In this document: piece by piece, positions 56,680 through 64,000 of the stretch
How positions within the stretch are numbered: the stretch's first letter is position 1
How the letters are laid out: every line of letters begins with the position of its first letter
Source: Amyloporia xantha
Lineage: Eukaryota > Basidiomycota > Agaricomycetes > Polyporales > Adustoporiaceae
DNA: 64,000 nt
Direction of reading: 5' to 3'
NCBI GenBank assembly: GCA_036971615.1
Contig: JAYKKR010000001.1
Coordinates: 62,001 to 126,000, forward strand
Program-made: the position numbers and the translations under genes
Notes under the pieces: model-generated
What the model was told of the DNA's origin: nothing
The model's database searches: none
Seen by the model: the letters and a program-made list of their open reading frames with translations, nothing else

Positions 56680-57874
56680 TTAGCCAAATTTGCTCTTCGC
56701 CATCTGCATGAACATATCCATAGTCGCCTTATCTTTTTCTCGTATTGCATCTGCCCGTTCTCGAGCCACAGCCATCCTGTCTTCCCTGGGACCATTCCGC
56801 TTGTCCTCAAATCGCTTGCGCGCCGCGTCTCGACGAGCGATTCTGGGCAGTGAGAGATCCCCAATTAGTCATGCAAAGGAAGTAAGAAGTCAATGGACAT
56901 ACCGCTCCTTGAAGCTGTCGCCACCCCCCATCAGCGTAGATTCATCCAGCTCAAGACCTTCATCTCCTTTCTCTCTGAAAGCCCGATCACTTTCCCTTTG
57001 CACCCGCTTCTTCTCCAGCAAGCCTTCGCGCCCGACTTCCTTCGGACCGACCACCTCTTCGACCCGCTCCTTGATCTCCTTCCGTTCCCTCTTACGACTA
57101 TAGTCGCGCTCCGCTGCCCGGTATTCATCCGCGGCTTCGCGGGCGAGAGTGAGATCGGATTGGGAGGGTAGCACAGGACCTTGCACGCGTCCTCTCCCAT
57201 TGGACGTTGAAGGATGGTTGTCGGATTGCGAGGAGCGGTGGTAAGTGGCAGCGCCCACTTCGTCACGGGCGGCTCGGAGAGCCGCATTATCCGTACTGGA
57301 CGTCTTAGATGCAAAGGACCATCTGTATGCGGTCTGGCTGCTCGCTGACAGTGCGTCTACTCCTGAGTAGAGCGATTCTGGGGGGGGGGGGCAAGGAGAA
57401 TAAGGTAAAGACATACTCAGCTTCGACACTTGAAAACACGTACTGGGTAGTTTCCTTCTATTCCATGCCTACAGATCCACACTGTCAGTTTGGAATTCGA
57501 ATAAAGCATTGACATTGATTTCCGTACCTTCACAAACTTGCGGAAATATCTGTATCAACTGTCCAGTAACTACTGTGCGATTGGATTGAGACACTCACTT
57601 CCGTGCCTTGTCACTCGACAGCTCATCAAAGTACTGAAGTACACCAAGGTCTCAGAACAATATCCCCTGACTCTCTGCGAAGACGTACTTTGCGCTTCTC
57701 GTCCTTCAGCCAGATTCTGAACTCGTCGCTCTTCAAGAAGTAGTCAGACTCTGAGATGGGTGAAGCACCAGAGGGAAGAGGTGTACTCCTCTCCGGGGAG
57801 CGTGAACGATCTCGTTCTCGCGATAGTGAGCGTGAGCGATCTCGAGAATATGAACGATGGCGATGAGAGGGCAT
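56680..57874 (-). CDS. RS-rich conserved eukaryotic protein, SCI1-like
   Basis: It opens MPSHRHRSYSRDRSRSLSRE, an Arg/Ser-rich region like splicing factors. The conserved core is spread over small exons: ISESDYFLKSDEFRIWLKDE, KRK, YFDELSSDKARK, YFRKFVK, AWNRRKLPK, SLYSGVDALSASSQTAYRWS and FASK. This order (FFLKNxEF..WL, YFxxLSSxxAR, FVxxWN, Y..G) is that of the plant style cell-cycle inhibitor 1 family and its animal and fungal relatives. A charged coiled coil (REAADEYRAAERDYSRKRER) follows and the last exon, IARRDARKRFEDKRNGPRED, ends MQMAKSKFG at 56680. A C12 run (57391-57380) forms the pyrimidine tract of one intron. Probably nuclear and linked to pre-mRNA processing, by family resemblance only. 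Confidence 0.78.
57378..57391 (-). repeat. C12 homopolymer abutting a 3' splice site
   Basis: Twelve consecutive C on the coding strand (57391-57380) end directly at the AG of the intron before SLYSGVDALSA in the SCI1-like gene. Confidence 0.85.
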
Positions 57875-58174
57875 GCTAACTGGCAGTAGAACTCAGAAAG
57901 TTGTCTAGCCCAAGCGCCACCGCGTATGTAACACTTACACAGCGCGAACGATCACATCATTTACGTAAACAGGCTCGGACTGCATGCACTTCATTCCAAT
58001 ATTTCTTCAATGAAGCAGATCAATGCTCAGTAGAGCCCACTAATCCAGGGACGAATCGAACAGCGGTAGTAGTGTTTTCACATTACGCTTATCATTGCAT
58101 GGACATACAGAAAGAAAAACAATGGTAAGACATAACCCCATGGTGCGGCGTGCAAGGTGTAAGATAGCAGGATT
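57875..58174. other. Intergenic region between tandem minus-strand genes
   Basis: 300 bp between the end of eL21 and the start of the SCI1-like gene. It serves as eL21 3' region and SCI1-like promoter; no gene seen. Confidence 0.5.
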
Positions 58175-58835
58175 TTAGATCGTAGTCTCGTATCGCACGG
58201 GGACCATCGTCTGGGGTGCGTTCTCCTTCGTCGAGACAGTGCGTGCAGTACGGGGCTGTGCTGGAATGCGCTTCAGGGTAACCCGCTCTATCAACCACGA
58301 CCATACAATCAATATTCAAACGCTGGACAGCGGGGCGCAGTACTCACCGCCCTTCTCCCGCGCAGCAACATGCAGATCGTGGTTCCGCTTGACGCGGTCC
58401 AAGAACTCCTGTCTGCACTTCGAGTGCCTGATGTGCTCAACACGGATGTTCACTCGCTTCTCAATGTAGCGGTTGCCGACGACCTTGTTCACAATGACAC
58501 CGACAGCACTTGGCGTAACGTTGTATACAATTCCGGTTCGGCTATACCATATGATAGTAGGTTACATCTGAACTTCTCGCATGACTTCAAATGATAGACG
58601 CACCCATGGTAGTACTTGTGAGGCATACCCTTTTGCTGCGCAGCGTTGGCCTTGATGTCGACAATGTCACCTACACGGTAAGTGATGAGGTATGTCGACA
58701 TCTTAATGGGGCCATGGTCTGCAGGTATACCGTTCAGCACACTCGATCATGCTCAGAAGCCAAAGTCTCCGCACCCTTGAACCCCCGCTTGAACATGTCG
58801 CGCGTACGCGCGCGGTAACCGAAGGAGTGAGGCAT
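58175..58835 (-). CDS. RPL21: 60S ribosomal protein eL21
   Basis: Structural protein of the large subunit, near the central protuberance. Four exons, 58835-58775, 58718-58604, 58541-58348 and 58287-58175, total 483 nt and give exactly 160 residues, the family length. Order: [20 protein letters not shown], then [92 protein letters not shown] and the end [21 protein letters not shown]. Every exon join keeps frame. It is divergent from uS4. Confidence 0.96.
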
Positions 58836-59112
58836 CTTGAGGACTGCAGAGACGGGAACGTTCAGAAATCAAGCAGGGCAATAGCAACCAAGTGAATTCA
58901 CAAACATTTGTCGGCGTCGGCGTTGGCCCAGGTACTGGTGTCTAGGACGATGAAAGTCTAAGTTCGGGAGTTGCCGGGTGGCTGCAATGTGGTGCTTTAC
59001 AGTTGTGGCGGGAGTAACCTTACCTATTTGCACACGTTTGGGCATACCCAGACAACCATACGCGAAGTAGCGCCCGGTTTCCCTACCGTCTCCTCCGACC
59101 TCCTCAAGAAAA
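58836..59112. promoter_or_regulatory. Shared divergent promoter of eL21 and uS4
   Basis: 277 bp separate the start codons of two ribosomal-protein genes transcribed away from each other. A single region must therefore drive both. No specific factor site is claimed. Confidence 0.7.
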
Positions 59113-59947
59113 ATGCCTAGGTACTGTCTGCGTAGTCTCCTGTACAAAGTGCTGCCTATACTGACCATTCTCTAGGGCACCGCGGAATCACAGCAAGACG
59201 TGAGCTTTCTTTTCTACAAGATCCACTTAGTGGAGGGATGCACCGTGCTGATTGAAAGCCGTGCCCCATTATCATTACTATGATAACAGCTACAAGGTCC
59301 CCCGTCGTCCCTTCGAGAACGCTCGTCTCGATGCCGAGCTGAAGGTGAGATGGCCTGGCTAGACTCTGGAGCAGTCGTTGAATGCTATGTCCCAGCTCGC
59401 CGGCGAGTACGGTCTGCGCAACAAGCGCGAGATCTGGCGTATCGGTCTCATCCTGTCGAAAATCCGTCGTGCCGCTCGTGAACTCCTCAAGCTCGACCCC
59501 AAAGACCCCAAGCGTCTCTTCGAGGGTAATGCCCTCATTCGCCGGCTCGTCCGTATCGGTGTGCTCGACGAGTCGCGTATGCGTCTCGATTACGTGCTGT
59601 CCCTGAAGATTGAGGACTTCTTGGAGCGACGCCTTCAGACTCAAGTCTTCAAGAGCGGATTGGCCAAGAGTATTCACCATGCTCGTGTGCTGATCAGGCA
59701 GCGACACATCCGGTGCGCATATCGTTACAATTTAATCACGTATCATGTTGACCCCGTAACGCCTTCATACAGTGTTGGCAAGCAGATTGTCAACATTCCC
59801 TCCTTCGTCGTTCGTCTCGACTCCCAAAAGCACATCGACTTTGCCCTCACTTCACCATACGGAGGAGGCCGTCCGGGTCGTGTCAAGCGCAAGCGCGCCA
59901 AGGCGGCTGCGAAGAAGGACGAGGATGGAGAGGAGGAAGAGGAGTAA
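59113..59947 (+). CDS. RPS9: 40S ribosomal protein uS4 (S9)
   Basis: Structural protein of the small subunit, important for decoding fidelity. Five exons, 59113-59120 (MPR), 59176-59199 (APRNHSKT), 59290-59344 ([18 protein letters not shown]), 59396-59712 and 59773-59947, total 579 nt for 192 residues in frame. Conserved blocks: [25 protein letters not shown]-type [20 protein letters not shown], and the S4 RNA-binding domain [20 protein letters not shown] ... [20 protein letters not shown], then [20 protein letters not shown] and the [17 protein letters not shown] tail. The 8-nt first exon was found by requiring an ATG followed by a donor in the family register. Confidence 0.96.
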
Positions 59948-60735
59948 ACGATCTACTCGCCGGATCATCTTCGTATGTCGCTATCTCATGTGGGTGTATG
60001 TCTATGAACTACATGGCAATATGTATGCGTTTCATCACGCTTGAGCCAAGGCACCTCTCGGTTTTTGAGCGTGTTTCGGACTGCATCGCAAGTCTTGCTG
60101 TGCAGACCTCTAGTCGCAAATCTCAATCTTTAGCTCGCGTGCATTTCTGGGCGATTGCCTAGTGGCTGGTTGATTGTCCCTGGCATCTCTACCCACGTCT
60201 CGCTGATTTTATAACCCTGGAGATTGTTCTGGCTTGCTGCATGCAGCGCGGGCATACCGCAGATCTCCAATCGCCGACGCCCATCCTTACGTGTCTAGTA
60301 CTCATTATTTCTCAGCGCCCCTCGTAAGTTGCTCAAGCTGGTCTTGAATTAAGTCTGCGACCAGTAGTCGAGCTGAATGTCATACGACCGAGTGTGCGTA
60401 AGCCGACAGGTACAGACCCTCTTGCATCGTGTTGTTTTGAACCCGGCCATCAAACTTTGAGCGCTTCGTCTATGAAACTCAAGGGTCAAGGCTCTATCAG
60501 AAAGGATAGAATGCTGCTATCAGTGTTGGTGCTGGATGATCTGACCCTGCAACTAGTCAAGCATGATGCGTGGGCAGTAAAGCATGAGCTCGGTCAGCAG
60601 CCATCCTTTTATCTCGCCATGCTTGTCTATACATAACATAACCTCCATCTTCTCAAGAATGGACTGTGTCTGTCCAGAAGCACCCCCGGCCATTCGCACC
60701 GTCCTCGAGCCTGAAGGGGCTTGGACAATACGCCG
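59948..60735. other. Intergenic region, no gene recognised
   Basis: About 790 bp between uS4 and GH20. Short frames only. Confidence 0.45.
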
Positions 60736-62872
60736 ATGGTAGCCTTGGCCTTGATGAAGGCCTGCGTCTGGTTCGTAGTCTCACCTATCCTTGGTGTGCT
60801 CGCGGTAGACCTGCTCCCACAAATTCCCGCTATCGCATCCTTCACACCGGCAGAAGGTGCTTTCCAGCTTTCTCCAGATGTCAGGATCGTCGTCGACGAC
60901 GAGCACGGTCTCGAGGGATCGCCTTCTGCCTTGACGTTCGCTCAGACGTTCCGTACAGATCTCATGGACGTAGCGGGCTATACGAGTGTCCCACCGGTTG
61001 AATTGCTACCAGCTGGCGCCGGGTCTGTCGGTGTGCCCACCATCTACATCGTAATCAACCCTGCGTTGCATTATACGCTGTACAATGGCGAACCCACCCT
61101 GGAAGGCTATGACTTTGAGATCACGGACGATAGGTACACTATCCAAGCGGCTGCACCTATCGGTGCATGGTGGGGTGCGGTGACACTATTGCAGCAAGTT
61201 GCGCTGACAGCTGCTACGGGTGTCAAGACAATTGGTATTCCAGCGGGTTCAGGTACGGATTCGCCAGGGTGGGAGGTTCGGGGTTTCATGCTTGACGCTG
61301 GTAGGCATTGGTTTGATACCGCGTTCCTCGGTAAGTCATTTCGACAGTTCCACACATCTTCTCTTATATAACGCTTTGCAGCTGAGCTGTGCGTGTATGC
61401 TTCGTTCTTCAAGATCAATGAATTACATCTCCATGCATCCGACAATCTGTGGAACCCAGACTATCTGTATGGCACAGGAAACGAGGGGTGGAAATACCTC
61501 TATGCCGCATTCCGTTTCCAGCCTCCTCCTGGCTCCCCAATCGATGGCTTGGTTCCCAGGTTAAACGAGAGCTGGCCGCAGGATGAGTTTATGGCGTTCC
61601 AGGAGACGTGCGCAAATCATGGAGTAACGGTCGTCCCCGAGATCGACACTCCTGGGCATTCGTTGGCCATATCCCAATGGAAGCCCGAATTGATGCTCAG
61701 CGGCCAGCCCGACCTGCTGAATCTGTCCTACCCCGAGACGATACCCGACCATCAAGTCCATCTGGCAGCAGTTCCTGCCGTGGTTCACGTCGCCCGAAGT
61801 GTCCATCGGCGCAGACGAGTACGATTCCTCGCTCGGTGACGAGTATGTCTCATTTGTGAATGAGATGGCCGGTTACATGCATACTCAGGCAGGGAAGTCC
61901 ATGCGCATCTGGGGCACGTACGAGCCCAGCACCCTGACCATCTTCAAAAATATCACGATCCAGCACTGGGATTTCCCGGGCTCCGACCCGAACCCTGTCG
62001 AGCTCCTCGCCGAGGGATATCGCGTGATTAACTCTGAGCAGTCGTTCCTTTACCTCGACGGGAAGTACTCGGACGGCGGGGAGTACCCGCTCTCGCTTGA
62101 TCTGGATCTTATGTTCGGTGGTGCACCCGACGGGGGCGGATGGGCGCCCAACATCTTCTCGCCAAACGATCCGACGAACAACACCAGTCCAGACAGCTCG
62201 CTGCTTCGTGGCGCCGTCATGGCGCTCTGGTCTGATTGGGGGAACAATGCCACGACGGATCTGGAGGACTACTATCAGCTCGCGAGCAGTCTGGCCATTC
62301 TCGGCGAGAAGACGTGGACAGGGTCGGGTGTGCGCGCATCTGAGCTCACACGGACAGAATTCGACAATGCGTACCCAGTCTTGAATGCCGCCGCGCCAGG
62401 CCAGAACTTGAATCGCGTCGTCGACCCGGAATACGGGAACGTCGTGTTTGACTATCCCTTGACATATGATACATTGGTAACGCCATACACTTCCGTAGGT
62501 CCGCCATACACCCTCAAGTTTAGCGTCATGCCCGACGCACACGCTCCCAACGCCGGCTTTCTCTTCAGCGGCGAAGACTCGAAGCTCTATGTTGCCAACC
62601 TGACGTTCGAAGCGACCGGCCAGCTGTATGCGTTGGGATACGTCCTGCCAGCAGACACATACACGGACGTGGAGATCCATGCTACGCGAGACTACACTTA
62701 TGCGATCATTAATGGTGATCAGAGCCAACCGCGTTACTGGTACACGATCATGGACATCTGGGCGGAGTATATGGAGGTGGCAAACATGTCGTTCGCTGCA
62801 CCGGCGCAACAGATCGGCGGAGAGGGCTTTGGGGGATCTATCAAGGATGTCTTATTGACTTTAGGGGCGTGA
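60736..62872 (+). CDS. Secreted GH20 beta-N-acetylhexosaminidase, with a frame break
   Basis: Releases beta-linked GlcNAc or GalNAc, for example from chitin oligomers. ATG 60736 starts a signal peptide (MVALALMKACVWFVVSPILG). The N-terminal alpha/beta GH20 domain has VRIVVDDEHGLEGSPSA and EGYDFEITDDRYTIQAAAPI. WWGAVTLLQQV and GWEVRGFMLDAGRHWFDTAF lead through an intron at about 61332-61380 to AELCVYASFFKINELHLHAS, VTVVPEIDTPGHSLAISQW and NLSYPETIP. At about 61744-61750 the frame changes: the expected continuation TIKSIWQQFLPWFTSPEVSI and the catalytic Asp-Glu pair in GADEYDSSLG lie in the next frame, which runs to 62872. No intron explains this. If real, the break removes the active site and the gene is a pseudogene; if it is one spurious base, the enzyme is complete at about 690 residues with a C-terminal lectin-like domain (YTLKFSVMPDAHAPNAGFLF). 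Confidence 0.85.
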
Positions 62873-63375
62873 TGATTCCACCCGGTCAGCCTACATAATG
62901 TTCTCCGATACATGGCATATGATAAAACCTATTTGCGCTACAGCACAACTTGGCTTCGCAATGTCATTGTAGCTAGGTGCGTTCGGTAGACTTGTGATTG
63001 CATGGGACTGTAAATTACCTAGCGCGGTGATATGTCATGCAACATTCCTCTCGCAGTATGCTCCCCCATTATGATTTGGAGGGCTGTGACACCGAGCACA
63101 TGGTGCGAACCTCAAACGCGGTTCTTTCAATATAGATTGTCACTTTAGCTAGAAGGGACTAGGCCTATGACGCAGTGCTCGGGAAAAGTGGGTATATTTT
63201 CAGTAAGGACGGGACGCCAGACGTGAGGAAATGTATACACGCTATTTATACATCCGTCCATTCTTCTGAATCAACGAAACCAAGTTTGACCACGAAACAT
63301 CAGCGGTGTAGACAGAATGGGAACGTCATTGATCTAGCCTGTGTGAGCCCGAAGGGGTGCTGTTGCCGACGAATC
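62873..63375. other. Convergent 3' intergenic region
   Basis: About 500 bp between the GH20 stop and the stop of the partial gene at the right edge. No gene seen. Confidence 0.45.
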
Positions 63376-64000
63376 TTAATCCTGATCAATTGAGCGGTAC
63401 TGTTCGGCAGAGGACGTCGATGATCTATCCGTAGCTTGGCCGTTTGAACTTGTTGGCTGGTCATGCAAGCATGATTGTAAATTGCGGAAATCAAACGGAT
63501 GTAATACCAGAGATCGTCGCACCTCAGAAATCGGTTTTGAAGTAACATCACGTCCATGGATAGGTTTCTTCTTGGTTTGCTTCCGTGGCTTCCGGCTTGA
63601 CCAGGCAGTGTTGTCCTGGTCGAGATCATCAGTGGAGTCCTGCGGCCGAACCAGTGTCACGGATGAGGCATGTTCGGAAAGCGGATGGGAGGGCGACCTA
63701 TGTACATCGGACCCTTCAGGACTCTCCTGCTCTTCTAGGATATATGCGTCCTGGTTGCTACTATCAATGACGAAATTGACCTGCGATGAAACACTAAGTT
63801 AACTGAGCCGGAGTATACCATATGGTTACTCACTAATGTGTCTGTCTCTGAGTCGGACTCAGCCGCGGGTGAGCGAGTCTTCTGGCGCTGAGCAAAGATG
63901 GCGGTGATATCCGGTTAGGCACCGCAGTAGACTGGCTAATCGAAGCTACTTACAGAACGGGACAAAGAGCGCAACTTCCCTTTGACTTTACTTGAGAACG
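63376..64000 (-). CDS. Partial hypothetical protein, runs off the right edge
   Basis: Only the 3' end of this gene is in the window. Exons read KGKLRSLSRS at the edge, QKTRSPAAESDSETDT, VNFVIDSSNQDAYILEEQES, PEGSDVHRSPSHPLSE, SSRKPRKQTKKKPIHGRD and EVRRSLVLHPFDFRNLQS, ending EQYRSIDQD at 63376. Hydrophilic, Ser- and Lys-rich, with a short ordered-looking block in the middle. No family recognised. Confidence 0.6.

Noticed and set aside
1..64000. tRNA, rRNA and CRISPR features
   Set aside because: I found no tRNA-like A/B box pairs in fold, no rRNA sequence and no spaced direct-repeat array; CRISPR would not be expected in a fungus.

Overview
This 64 kb window is nuclear DNA of a filamentous basidiomycete, most likely an Agaricomycete. 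Genes are intron-rich, with mostly 45-70 nt introns (GT-AG, two apparently GC-AG), they sit close together on both strands, and several belong to basidiomycete-typical families (a DUF6533 membrane protein, a PX-AGC kinase, a GRAM-VASt sterol-transfer protein). All gene models below were spliced by eye, so exon ends are inferences.

Layout. 0.6-4.4 kb: Dus1 tRNA-dihydrouridine synthase (+) converging on the ubiquilin Dsk2 (-). 6.4-10.8 kb: a DUF6533 membrane protein and a Sec14-like CRAL-TRIO protein. 10.95-11.46 kb: a 508-bp MITE. 11.9-16.1 kb: a very large disordered protein of unknown role (-). 16.1-19.3 kb: no gene recognised. 19.3-24.7 kb: thioredoxin (-) and a GRAM-VASt (LAM/Ltc-like) sterol-transfer protein (+). 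25.2-29.7 kb: PX-domain AGC kinase (-), tail to tail with the sterol-transfer gene. 30-38 kb: a small hypothetical gene, adenosine kinase, a C2H2 zinc-finger protein and the ribosome-biogenesis GTPase Nog2. 38.6-40.9 kb: secreted GH89 alpha-N-acetylglucosaminidase (-). 41.3-43.4 kb: a 2.15-kb element with about 455-bp near-identical terminal inverted repeats and a perfect 8-bp target duplication. 44-48.4 kb: mitochondrial uS15 and a DH-PH-FYVE RhoGEF. 49-54 kb: fucosyltransferase-like type II membrane protein, eL28, a small basic protein and a signal-anchored ER-type membrane protein. 54.9-56.3 kb: a protein with two tandem LisH modules. 56.7-60 kb: an RS-rich SCI1-like protein and the divergent ribosomal genes eL21 and uS4. 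60.7-62.9 kb: GH20 beta-hexosaminidase. A partial gene runs off the right edge.

Themes. Housekeeping functions dominate (translation: Dus1, Nog2, uS15m, eL28, eL21, uS4; protein quality control: Dsk2, thioredoxin). A membrane and signalling set (sterol-transfer protein, AGC kinase, Sec14-like, RhoGEF-FYVE) and two secreted hexosamine-releasing hydrolases (GH89, GH20) lie between them. The most novel items are the long-TIR element at 41.3-43.4 kb with four copies of a 12-bp palindrome, the tandem-LisH protein, and a recurring pattern of single-base frame breaks in otherwise well-preserved genes (about 13.1, 21.78, 48.25, 51.24 and 61.75 kb). At least the eL28 case looks like a sequence error or a strain-specific indel rather than biology.
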